This document shows positions 1 to 7,403 of a DNA stretch of 64,000 nucleotides, one piece after another (positions within the stretch are counted from its first letter, which is position 1; each line of letters opens with the position of its first letter). Under the pieces are notes generated by a model. The model was not told the DNA's origin. It searched no databases and was given only the letters and a program-made list of their open reading frames with translations. The translations under genes and the position numbers were made by a program. Source of the stretch: Streptomyces dioscori (lineage in GTDB: Bacteria; Actinomycetota; Actinomycetes; Streptomycetales; Streptomycetaceae); contig NZ_KZ679051.1 of NCBI RefSeq assembly GCF_003024195.1, positions 183,790 to 247,789 of the forward strand. The letters run 5' to 3'.

Positions 1-492
1 GAGTCCGGGCCCCGCCACGGTTACGACCTCAAGCGGGCCTTCGACGAGAAGTTCGGTCACGACCGGCCGCTCCACTACGGCCAGGTCTATTCGACGATGT
101 CCCGGCTGCTGAAGAACGGCCTCGTGGAGGTCGACGGGATAGAGGCGGGCGAAGGCCCCGAGCGCAAGCGGTACGCGATCACCGAGGCGGGCGTCACCGA
201 CGTCCAGCGGTGGCTCGCGACGCCGGAGAAGCCGGAGCCGTATCTCCAGTCGACCCTCTACACGAAGGTCGTCCTCGCCCTCCTGACGCACCGCGACGCG
301 TCCGAGATCCTCGACACCCAGCGCTCGGAACACCTGCGCATGATGCGCATCCTCACCGACCGCAAACGCAAGGGCGATCTCGCCGACCAGCTGATCTGCG
401 ACCACGCTCTCTTCCATCTCGAAGCCGACCTGCGATGGCTGGAACTCACCGCCGCGCGCCTCGGCAAACTCGCTGAAGCGGTGACCCGATGA
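1..492 (+). CDS. PadR-family transcriptional regulator (5' end missing)
   Basis: The frame is open from the first base, so the start lies outside the window. I estimate 10-15 residues are missing from comparison with the usual PadR length. The visible part begins with the PadR winged-helix core (GPRHGYDLKRAF, then GQVYSTMSRLLKNGLVE and the wing RKRYAITEAG). It ends in an alpha-helical C-terminal dimerisation region. The stop overlaps the start of the ABC ATPase by 4 bp (ATGA). PadR genes next to ABC exporters usually encode local repressors that respond to the exported compound. That role is inferred from context here; no operator is visible because the promoter is outside the window. Confidence 0.88.
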   Translation, partial: ESGPRHGYDLKRAFDEKFGHDRPLHYGQVYSTMSRLLKNGLVEVDGIEAGEGPERKRYAITEAGVTDVQRWLATPEKPEPYLQSTLYTKVVLALLTHRDASEILDTQRSEHLRMMRILTDRKRKGDLADQLICDHALFHLEADLRWLELTAARLGKLAEAVTR

Positions 493-1181
493 CCTCCACC
501 CCCGCAGGCTCCCTGCTCGTGGCCCACGACCTGCGCAAGGCGTACGGCCCCACCAACGCCCTCGACGGCGCCGAGTTCTCCATCCACCCGGGCGAGGTCG
601 TCGCCGTGATGGGCCCCTCGGGCTCCGGCAAGTCGACCCTCCTGCACTGCCTCGCCGGCATCGTGACGCCCGACTCGGGCTCGATCACGTACAACGGCCG
701 TGAGATGGCGACCATGAACGACTCCCAGCGCAGCGCGCTGCGGCGCTCGCAGTTCGGGTTCGTCTTCCAGTTCGGCCAGCTGGTGCCGGAGCTGACCTGC
801 GTCGAGAACGTGGCCCTGCCGCTGCGTCTCAACGGCACCTCCCGCAAGGAGGCCGAGCGCACCGCACTGGCCTGGATGGAGCGGCTGGAGGTCGACGACC
901 TGGCGGGCAAGCGGCCCGGCGAGGTCTCCGGCGGCCAGGGCCAGCGTGTCGCCGTGGCCCGTTCCCTGGTCACCAGCCCGCGGGTGCTGTTCGCGGACGA
1001 ACCCACCGGCGCCCTCGACTCGCTCAACGGCGAGCGCGTGATGGAACTGCTCACGGACGCCGCCCGGTCCGCCAACGCCGCCGTCGTCCTCGTCACGCAC
1101 GAGACCAGGGTGGCCGCCTACTCGGACCGCGAGATCGTCGTACGCGACGGGAAGTCCCGGGACATGGAGCGCGCCGTATGA
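489..1181 (+). CDS. ABC transporter ATP-binding protein (MacB/LolD type)
   Basis: A 230-residue cytoplasmic ATPase that powers the permease encoded next. It has Walker A GPSGSGKST near residue 43, a Q-loop (FVFQFGQL), the signature VSGGQGQRVAVARSL, Walker B VLFADEPTGALD and the switch histidine in VLVTHE. The length and the EPTGALDS ending of Walker B are typical of the LolD/MacB/FtsE group, which couples to FtsX-type permeases. It overlaps the upstream PadR gene and the downstream permease gene by 4 bp each, so the three are translationally coupled. The substrate cannot be read from the sequence; antibiotic or peptide export is the usual role. Confidence 0.95.
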   Translation: MTSTPAGSLLVAHDLRKAYGPTNALDGAEFSIHPGEVVAVMGPSGSGKSTLLHCLAGIVTPDSGSITYNGREMATMNDSQRSALRRSQFGFVFQFGQLVPELTCVENVALPLRLNGTSRKEAERTALAWMERLEVDDLAGKRPGEVSGGQGQRVAVARSLVTSPRVLFADEPTGALDSLNGERVMELLTDAARSANAAVVLVTHETRVAAYSDREIVVRDGKSRDMERAV

Positions 1182-3595
1182 GCGCCCGCCCGTCGACCGC
1201 CACCGCCCCGCCGAAGGCCGCCCCGGAGCCGCCCGCCTGGGACGATCCGCGCCACGCGACCCCGATGCTGCGGCAGTGGTCCAGGGACCTCACCATGGGC
1301 ATCAAGTTCGCGTTCACCGGCGGTCGCGAGGGCTGGGTACGGGTCCTGCTCACCGGTGTCGGTGTCGGGCTCGGCGTGGCGCTGCTGCTGCTCACCACGG
1401 CCATCCCGAGCGCGCTGCAGGCACGGTCCGACCGCGAGTACGCGCGGATGGACCTGGCGATGAACGGCGTCGAGCCGGCGAAGTCCGACAACACGGTGCT
1501 GGTCGCGAACGTCGACACCGAGTTCCGCGGCCTGGACGTACGCGGCCGCCAGCTGGAGCCGGAGGGCCTGCGGGCGCCGCTGCCGCCGGGCATCGAGAAG
1601 TTCCCCGCGCCGGGCGAGATGGTCGTCTCCCCCGCGCTGAAGGAACTGCTGGACTCCAAGGACGCCAAGCTGCTGCACGACCGGCTGCCGTACCGCGTCA
1701 CGGGAACCATCGCCGAGAGCGGCCTGATCGGCTCGGCCGAACTCGCCTACTACGCGGGCGGCCAGGACCTGGCGAAGTTCGACGAAGGCTCCCGCATCGT
1801 GCGCCTCGACACCTTCGGCGCGAGGAAGGGGCCCGCGGAGGAGATGGACCCGGTCCTTCTCCTGCTCGTCCTCACGGTCTTCGTGGTGCTGCTGATGCCG
1901 GTCGGCGTCTTCATCGCCGCGGCCGTACGCTTCGGCGGCGAGCGTCGCGACCGCAGGCTCGCCGCCTTGCGGCTGGTCGGCGCGGACGGCCGGATGACCC
2001 GCCGGATCGCCGCGGGCGAGGCGCTCGCCGGAGCCTTCCTCGGGCTGGCCTTCGGTGTCGGCTTCTTCCTGATCGGCCGCCAGGTCGCCGGTTCCCTGGA
2101 GCTCTTCGGGATCAGCGTCTTCCCGAGCTACCTCGACCCGACGCCCGTCCTCGCCGTCCTGATCGCCGTCGCGGTCCCGGCCGCCGCGGTGGCGGTGACG
2201 CTCCTCGCCCTGCGCGGCGTGGTCATCGAACCGCTCGGCGTGGTGCGTACGGCCAGGCCCGCGCGGCGCCGGCTGTGGTGGCGGCTGCTGCTGCCGCTGG
2301 GCGGCCTCGGCCTGCTCACCCCGATGATCGGGAAGGGCAACGACAACGGCGACTTCAACGAGTACATGGTGACCGGCGGTGTCGTCCTGCTCCTCGTCGG
2401 CATCACCGCGCTGCTGCCGTGGGTCGTGGAGGCCGTCGTGGCCCGTCTGAACTCGGGCTCGGTCTCCTGGCAGCTGGCCGTCCGCAGGCTGCAGTTGAGC
2501 AGCGGCACCGCGGCCCGCATGGTCAACGGCATCGCGGTGGCGGTGGCCGGCGCGATCGCCCTGCAGATGCTGTTCTCCGGTGTCGAGAGCGACTACACGA
2601 AGTCCACGGGCGAGGACCTCTCGCGCGCCCAGATGCAGGTCTCCGTACCGAAGTCCGTCTCTCTCGCGGACGCCAGGACCGAGCTCGCGGACACCCGCGG
2701 TGTGCGCGGCGCGGTCGCGCTGTCCGACCTCTCCCTGAGCGGGCGCGCGAAGAACCCCGACACGTCCTCGGGGATCACGGTCGGCGACTGCGCCGCCCTG
2801 CGCGAGGTGGCGAAGCTGTCCTCGTGCCGCGAGGGCGATGTGTTCGCCGTGCAGGGCGCCGAGTACGACTCGGAGACCGCGAAGTTCGCGAAGCCCGGCC
2901 GCAAGCTCGTCATCGACCCCACCTACGACGACGTCGTCAAGGGTGCGGAAGTGGCCTGGACCGTACCGAAGGACATCAAGAAGGCCGATCCGCGCAAGGA
3001 CCCGACGGGCTGGGAGCGGGGCGGATTCCTGTTCACCACGAGCGCGTTGCCCGCCGCGGCGGTTCCGGCGAGCAGCGGGGTGATCTACCTCAAGCTCGAC
3101 GGGACGGTCCCGGACGGGCAGGAAATCGTGCGCAACACCGCGGCGAAGATCAACCCGCTCACCGAGCCCATGACGTTCACGGGAAGTCAGCGCTCGGACC
3201 GCTTCGACTCCATCCGCACCGGGCTGTTCGTCGGCGCGGCCTGTGTCCTCGCACTGATCGGGGCGAGCCTGCTGGTCTCCCAGCTGGAGCAGCTGCGCGA
3301 ACGCAAGAAGCTGCTCTCGGCGCTGGTCGCGTTCGGCACCCGGCGCCGCACGCTGAGCCTGTCGGTCCTGTGGCAGACGGCGATCCCGGTCGCGCTGGGG
3401 CTGGTCCTCGCCTCGGTGGTGGGCCTCGCCCTGGGCGCCGTCCTGCTGAAGATGACGGCCACGCCGGTGACGGTGGACTGGCTGAGCGTCCTGGCCATGA
3501 CGGGCATCGGCGCGGCGGTGGTCCTGGCGGTGACCGCCCTGAGCGTCCCGCCGCTCCTACGCCTGATGCGGCCGGACGGGCTGCGCACGGAGTAG
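1178..3595 (+). CDS. FtsX/MacB-type ABC transporter permease
   Basis: An 805-residue membrane protein. A transmembrane helix lies near residue 60 (VLLTGVGVGLGVALLLL). An extracellular segment follows, then FtsX-type helices around residues 225-350 and 385-470, a second extracellular segment, and a final helix set around residues 680-800. This duplicated layout (two FtsX domains in one chain) is common in actinobacterial permeases of this group and lets one polypeptide form the full pore. It is the last gene of the PadR-ATPase-permease operon. Downstream are only short GC-rich repeats and a hairpin. The transported compound is unknown. Confidence 0.92.
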   Translation: MSARPSTATAPPKAAPEPPAWDDPRHATPMLRQWSRDLTMGIKFAFTGGREGWVRVLLTGVGVGLGVALLLLTTAIPSALQARSDREYARMDLAMNGVEPAKSDNTVLVANVDTEFRGLDVRGRQLEPEGLRAPLPPGIEKFPAPGEMVVSPALKELLDSKDAKLLHDRLPYRVTGTIAESGLIGSAELAYYAGGQDLAKFDEGSRIVRLDTFGARKGPAEEMDPVLLLLVLTVFVVLLMPVGVFIAAAVRFGGERRDRRLAALRLVGADGRMTRRIAAGEALAGAFLGLAFGVGFFLIGRQVAGSLELFGISVFPSYLDPTPVLAVLIAVAVPAAAVAVTLLALRGVVIEPLGVVRTARPARRRLWWRLLLPLGGLGLLTPMIGKGNDNGDFNEYMVTGGVVLLLVGITALLPWVVEAVVARLNSGSVSWQLAVRRLQLSSGTAARMVNGIAVAVAGAIALQMLFSGVESDYTKSTGEDLSRAQMQVSVPKSVSLADARTELADTRGVRGAVALSDLSLSGRAKNPDTSSGITVGDCAALREVAKLSSCREGDVFAVQGAEYDSETAKFAKPGRKLVIDPTYDDVVKGAEVAWTVPKDIKKADPRKDPTGWERGGFLFTTSALPAAAVPASSGVIYLKLDGTVPDGQEIVRNTAAKINPLTEPMTFTGSQRSDRFDSIRTGLFVGAACVLALIGASLLVSQLEQLRERKKLLSALVAFGTRRRTLSLSVLWQTAIPVALGLVLASVVGLALGAVLLKMTATPVTVDWLSVLAMTGIGAAVVLAVTALSVPPLLRLMRPDGLRTE

Positions 3596-3623
3596 CCCCC
3601 GCTGGGGTCCGCAATGGCTGGTC

Positions 3624-3707
3624 GCGCCGTTCCCCGCGCCCCTTAAAGGATTGCGCCGTTCCCCGCGCCCCTCAAAGCGAAAAGACAGCGCCGTTCCCCG
3701 CGCCCCT
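3624..3707. repeat. Three tandem copies of a dispersed GC-rich repeat
   Basis: The 20-base string GCGCCGTTCCCCGCGCCCCT occurs exactly at 3624, 3653 and 3688, separated by short AAAG-containing spacers. It is the complement of the core that recurs near 21.26, 33.96, 42.86-43.1, 45.15 and 54.93 kb. All copies lie at or beyond 3' ends of genes, except one that is read into a kinase N-terminus. Function is unknown; a hairpin or REP-like role is possible. Confidence 0.85.
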
Positions 3708-3723
3708 GAAAGCGAAGGGACCG

Positions 3724-3769
3724 AGCCGTTGCCGGTACGGGTGTCACAGCGCCCGTACCGGCAACGGCT
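3724..3769. terminator. 18-bp perfect inverted repeat, probable bidirectional terminator
   Basis: Arms at 3724-3741 and 3752-3769 are exact reverse complements (AGCCGTTGCCGGTACGGG) around a 10-base loop. The left half would end transcription of the ABC operon. The loop contains a TGA on the minus strand that would stop a short reading frame ending in PLPVRAL. There is no T-run, which is normal for Streptomyces terminators. Confidence 0.7.
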
Positions 3770-3875
3770 TCAGCGCGTCCCTGAAGATCAATGCGCTCTG
3801 TGCCACGATCGTCGGCGTCCAACCCATGGGAAAGCCCCTCAAAAAAAGGGGGGTTCTTCGTTGCGAGGAGAGCGC

Positions 3876-4049
3876 GTGCTCACTGTCGGTGACAAGTTCC
3901 GTGAGTTCGATCTGACTGCCTGTGCCGGCGGTAACCCCGAGGAGGTCCTGCGGGTCCCGGACGTGCTGCGGACCGACGAGCTGCGCCCCTGCGACCGGGC
4001 CAAGGGCGAGACCACGCCCGGCCCGGTCGAGCTCCTGGCCGGTGCGTGA
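3876..4049 (+). pseudogene. ahpC: ahpC remnant (alkyl hydroperoxide reductase with internal deletion)
   Basis: A GTG start behind GAGGAG opens a 57-residue frame. The first 16 residues (VLTVGDKFREFDLTAC) match the start of streptomycete AhpC. The rest (GGNPEEVLRVPDVLRTDEL, ending ELLAGA) matches its C-terminus. About 125 residues between them are gone, including the peroxidatic cysteine motif VCPTE. In the tail, the resolving cysteine of the usual ELCPCNW is arginine (ELRPCD). The product therefore cannot be a peroxidase. The frame is still open, and its stop lies 3 bases before ahpD, so the stub may survive as a leader that keeps ahpD translated. The match is from memory of the family, not a search. 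Confidence 0.8.
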
Positions 4050-4052
4050 CCC

Positions 4053-4586
4053 ATGTCCCTCGACGCGCTGAAGTCCGCGATTCCGGACTACGCCAAGGAC
4101 CTCCGCCTGAACCTCGGTTCGGTCATCGGCGACTCCGACCTTCCGCAGCAGCAGCTGTGGGGCACGGTGCTCGTGTGCGCCATCGCCTCGCGGTCGCCGC
4201 GGGTGCTGCGTGAGCTGGAGGAGGAGGCGAACGCGAAGCTCTCGCCCGAGGCGTACACGGCGGCGAAGTCCGCGGCGGCGGTCATGGCGATGAACAACGT
4301 CTTTCACCGCACGCGGCATCTGCTCTCCGATCCGGAGTACGGGACGCTGCGGGCCGGGCTCCGGATGAACGTCCTCGGCGATCCGGGGGTGGCGAAGGTC
4401 GACCACGAGTTGTGGTCGCTGGCCGTGTCCGCGATCAATGGGTGCGGGCGGTGTCTTGACTCGCACGAGCAGGTGCTCCGCCGGGCCGGTGTCGACCGGG
4501 AGACGATTCAGGAAGCGTTCAAGATCGCGGCGGTTGTGCAGGCGGTGGGGGTCACGCTGGACGCGGAGGCGGTCCTGGCGGAGTAG
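4053..4586 (+). CDS. ahpD: Alkyl hydroperoxidase AhpD
   Basis: A 177-residue protein of full AhpD length. In mycobacteria AhpD recycles AhpC by passing electrons from lipoamide carriers and also has weak peroxidase activity. The catalytic motif is intact: INGCGRCLDSHEQ, giving Cys-x-x-Cys with the downstream His, in the last third of the chain (around residues 130-137). It begins 3 bases after the ahpC remnant, the normal ahpCD arrangement. Its usual partner is missing here, so it may act on another peroxiredoxin, work alone, or be on the way to decay. Nothing in its own sequence looks damaged. Confidence 0.95.
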   Translation: MSLDALKSAIPDYAKDLRLNLGSVIGDSDLPQQQLWGTVLVCAIASRSPRVLRELEEEANAKLSPEAYTAAKSAAAVMAMNNVFHRTRHLLSDPEYGTLRAGLRMNVLGDPGVAKVDHELWSLAVSAINGCGRCLDSHEQVLRRAGVDRETIQEAFKIAAVVQAVGVTLDAEAVLAE

Positions 4587-4600
4587 TTCCGCGGGGTTTT

Positions 4601-4781
4601 CGCCCCCGCCGCCCCTACCCGTTCCCGTCCACACATGGGGGCTGCGCCCCCTCGCCCCCTTTGTCCTCAAACGCCGGACGGGCTGAAAGATGCCTTTCAG
4701 CCCGTCCGGCGTTTGAGGACCGGGGGTTCGGGGGCTGCGCCCCCGAGTCAGTGACGGGAACGGGTAGGGGCGGCGGGGGCG
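4601..4781. terminator. Nested 180-bp palindrome between convergent genes
   Basis: Two exact inverted repeats lie inside one another. The outer arms are 29 bp (4601-4629 and 4753-4781). The inner arms are 27 bp (4663-4689 and 4694-4720) with only a 4-base loop ATGC. The inner arms contain the GTCCGGCGTTTGAGGAC core of the second repeat family in this window. The element sits between the stop of ahpD and the stop of the convergent AI-2E-family gene, so it can terminate both transcripts. It is far larger than termination requires. Confidence 0.85.
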
Positions 4782-4792
4782 ACAAACCCGGC

Positions 4793-6133
4793 CTACGCCG
4801 ACGGGGGCGTGTCCTCCGGGGGTGCGGGGGTCGCGGCGACGGCCGTCGAGCCGTGTGGCCCCGGCGAATGCCGCAGCGCCGTCTCGCGTGAGTGGGACCG
4901 CAAGTACCCCACCACCGTGTTGGTGACGGCGACGAGCGGCACGGCAACCACCGCGCCACCGATCCCGGCGACCATCCCGCCCGCCGCGACCGAGAGGACG
5001 ACGGCGAGCGGATGCACCCGCACCGCCCGCCCGAGGATGAACGGCTGCAGGATGTGGCCCTCGATCTGCTGGACGGCCAGCACGACGGCGAGGGTCATGA
5101 CGGCCGTGAAGACGCCCTGTGTGACGAGGGCGACGACGACCGCGAGCGCTCCGGAGATGACCGCGCCGACGAGCGGGATGAACGCGCCGAGGAAAATGAA
5201 CACGGCGAGCGGAACGGCCATCGGGACGTCGAGGAAGAAGATGCCGAGTCCGATGAAGATGGCGTCGATCAGAGCGACTATCACCGTGCCGCGGACGTAC
5301 GCGGTGAGCGTGCGCCAGGCCCGCGGCCCCGCTCCCGCGACGCCCGGACGCGCGGCCGCCGGGACGAGCTTGAGCGTCCACTCCCAGATGCGCTTGCCGT
5401 CGTAGAGCAGGAAGAGTGTGGAGAACATCGTCAGGAGGATGCCGGTGAGCGCCTCGACGATGACGGTGACGCCTTCGAGCCCCGCGGACGTGATCTCCTC
5501 GGTGTTCGCCCCGACCGCCTCGCGCAGGCTCTTGGCGATGTCCTTGATCTGGTCCTCGGTGACGTGGAACGGGCTGTTCAGCAGCCAGCGCTGGAGCTCG
5601 TCGATGCCGTCCTGGATCTGGTCGGCGAGGTTGTTGATGTTCTCCATGACCTGCCAGACCACGAACCATCCGACCAGTCCCATGATGACGAAGCCGAGGA
5701 TCGCGGTGAGCGCGGTGGCGAGGCCGCGCGGGAACCCGTATCTGCGCAGCCGGGCGACCGTGGGCTGGAGGAGGGCGGTGATGAGCAGTGCGGAGACGAA
5801 GGCCAGGACGACCAGTTGGACGGCGCTGATGACGCGCATCAGCACCCAGACGGTGCCCGCGAGGACGAGCAGCCGCCAGCCTGCCTCGGCCGCGACCCGC
5901 ATGCCCCACGGGACGGCGGTGGCGGGGTCCGGGCGGACGTGGGCGACCGGGCCCGCGGGGGACGACCCCGACAGCGACGAGGGCGAGGACAAGGACGAGG
6001 AGTCCGTACCGGCCTCTTCGTCCCTGTCGATCTCGTCGTCCTTCTCGGCTGCCGCGCGGCGCGCGTCCAGCCGTTCTCCTACTTCGGTGAGTCCGGCACC
6101 GATCCGGCCGAACCAACCTGGCACTCGCGACAT
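4793..6133 (-). CDS. AI-2E family transporter (UPF0118 membrane protein)
   Basis: A 446-residue multi-pass membrane protein. The start is the ATG behind GAGGA, giving MSRVPGWFGRIG; an in-frame ATG 25 codons upstream has no ribosome site. An acidic cytoplasmic N-terminus precedes hydrophobic pairs near residues 80-120 and 145-180. A soluble helical segment (MENINNLADQIQDGIDELQ) follows, then the conserved block of helices with GLGIFFLDVPMAVPLAVFIF and GAFIPLVGAVISG. This layout is that of the AI-2E exporter/TqsA and sodium-proton antiporter group, which splits into several transport activities. The substrate here is unknown. It is monocistronic and convergent with ahpD. Confidence 0.9.
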   Translation of the reverse strand: MSRVPGWFGRIGAGLTEVGERLDARRAAAEKDDEIDRDEEAGTDSSSLSSPSSLSGSSPAGPVAHVRPDPATAVPWGMRVAAEAGWRLLVLAGTVWVLMRVISAVQLVVLAFVSALLITALLQPTVARLRRYGFPRGLATALTAILGFVIMGLVGWFVVWQVMENINNLADQIQDGIDELQRWLLNSPFHVTEDQIKDIAKSLREAVGANTEEITSAGLEGVTVIVEALTGILLTMFSTLFLLYDGKRIWEWTLKLVPAAARPGVAGAGPRAWRTLTAYVRGTVIVALIDAIFIGLGIFFLDVPMAVPLAVFIFLGAFIPLVGAVISGALAVVVALVTQGVFTAVMTLAVVLAVQQIEGHILQPFILGRAVRVHPLAVVLSVAAGGMVAGIGGAVVAVPLVAVTNTVVGYLRSHSRETALRHSPGPHGSTAVAATPAPPEDTPPSA

Positions 6134-6268
6134 GAACCGTCCTCTTCCCCCGTTGCTCCCCACCACTCCTCCCTGGAGTCCCTGGAGACGTCGGCATCGA
6201 CCGTACATGGCAGAAGCCCCTCACCGTAGGACGGTGAAGGGCTCCGCGGGGTTGAGCCTGCCGGCGGC

Positions 6269-6967
6269 TCAGTAGTAGTTGTTGGCCTGCCAGAAGTTCC
6301 AGGCGGCGCACGGGCTGCCGTAGCGGCCGTCCATGTAGCTCAGGCCCCACTTGATCTGCGTGGCCGGGTTGGTCGCCCAGTCGGCACCGGCCGAGGACAT
6401 CTTCGAACCCGGCAGGGCCTGCATGAGGCCGTACGCGTCGGAGGTGGGGTTGTCCGCCTGGTAGTTCCAGCTGGACTCGTGGTCGACGATCCGGCTGAAG
6501 CACGCGAACTGGTCCGCCGGGACGAGCTGGCGGGCCATCTCCTGGACCTCGGCGGCGGTGTACGACGCCTTGACCGTGAAGCTGGAGGCGTCACGCGTGG
6601 CGGAACGGCTGGCGACCTTCTCGGCCTCCTTGCGCTCCTTCGCCTCTTTCTCGGCCTTCTCTGCGGCCTGCTGCTTGGCGACCGCGTCCTTGGCCGCCTG
6701 CTTGCGCGCGGCTGCTTCGGCGTCCTTCTTGGCTGTCGCGTCGGCCGCGATCGCCTGGGAGTCGGCCTGCTGAGTCAGAGAGGCGGTCTGTACCTGCGCC
6801 TGCGCGCCCGCGGGTATGTCCGCGAGGAGCGTAGAGCCGCTTGCCGTCGCCTCGGCGTCATCGCTCGCCGGTGCGGTGCTGCCCGAGGCAACACCCGTAA
6901 CAGCGCCGACAGCGGTGACTGCGGTGGCCGAGGCCACTGCGAGCCCACGGACCGAAATCCGGCTCAC
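6269..6967 (-). CDS. Secreted transglycosylase-like protein with coiled-coil linker
   Basis: The start is a GTG (VSRISVRGLAVASATAVTAV) preceded by GGAAGG at 7 bases; an ATG six codons upstream lacks such a site. A signal peptide with a long Ala/Val core comes first. A charged Ala/Lys/Glu coiled-coil stretch (residues about 85-125) follows, then a C-terminal globular domain. That domain (FSRIVDHESSWNYQADNPTSDAYGLMQALPGSKM, split by the catalytic-type Glu in HESSW) resembles the transglycosylase-like fold of resuscitation and aggregation-promoting factors. It probably cleaves or binds peptidoglycan outside the membrane. The product is 232 residues. An unusually long leader precedes it. Confidence 0.88.
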   Translation of the reverse strand: MSRISVRGLAVASATAVTAVGAVTGVASGSTAPASDDAEATASGSTLLADIPAGAQAQVQTASLTQQADSQAIAADATAKKDAEAAARKQAAKDAVAKQQAAEKAEKEAKERKEAEKVASRSATRDASSFTVKASYTAAEVQEMARQLVPADQFACFSRIVDHESSWNYQADNPTSDAYGLMQALPGSKMSSAGADWATNPATQIKWGLSYMDGRYGSPCAAWNFWQANNYY

Positions 6968-7403
6968 ACGGTTTCCTTCCAGCATCGACCGCTACAGGTG
7001 ACCCTCGCGGACGCAATCTTGCCCCTTGCACTGGCCTCCCAACTGCGGGGTCACGGGAGGCACGGGCCCGGTGGGCAACTCCCTTGCAGGGAGCGCCGCT
7101 TGGTGCGCGGGCGGCATACGACGGCGTTATGGAGTTCTGAGGTTCTTGCTGTGCTGTGCCGCTGGGGGTACAGGTGTGTCGTATGCGGGGCCTGACAGGA
7201 GTGAGACTCTGCCGTACCCCGGCGCCGGGAGGCAATTCTGTGCTGGGTGTGAAAGCTCACACCTCGTTTGCCTGAGAACTTTTCCGGAAACGAGCGCGCA
7301 CGGCGACGCCGCCCGGCTAGGCTCTTGGCCTTTGCCGGACGGCGCCAACTACCGTGCATCGACCACCCGTCGGACAGACCGGGACGGGTGGGTGCAGCCA
7401 GGA
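6968..7403 (-). other. Long non-coding leader of the transglycosylase-like gene
   Basis: This 436-bp stretch has no convincing gene. It contains an inverted repeat with 9-base arms (GCATACGAC at 7114-7122 and GTCGTATGC at 7178-7186) and a palindrome CTCCCTTGCAGGGAG at 7079-7093. Cell-wall hydrolase genes in Streptomyces often have riboswitch-controlled leaders (c-di-AMP, ydaO type). I did not find the ydaO core here, so only a structured leader is proposed. Confidence 0.4.

Noticed and set aside
258..1100. Long minus-strand open frames antisense to the PadR/ABC genes
   Set aside because: Composition is Arg/Gly/Pro-rich, with the codon bias pattern of a shadow frame; the plus-strand genes have complete motifs.
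3744..6503. 919-codon minus-strand frame
   Set aside because: Runs through the nested palindrome and antisense to ahpD, with no domain; stop-poor frames are expected at this GC content.
6968..7403. c-di-AMP (ydaO) riboswitch before the transglycosylase-like gene
   Set aside because: Expected from family habits, but the conserved core blocks were not found by eye on the minus strand.
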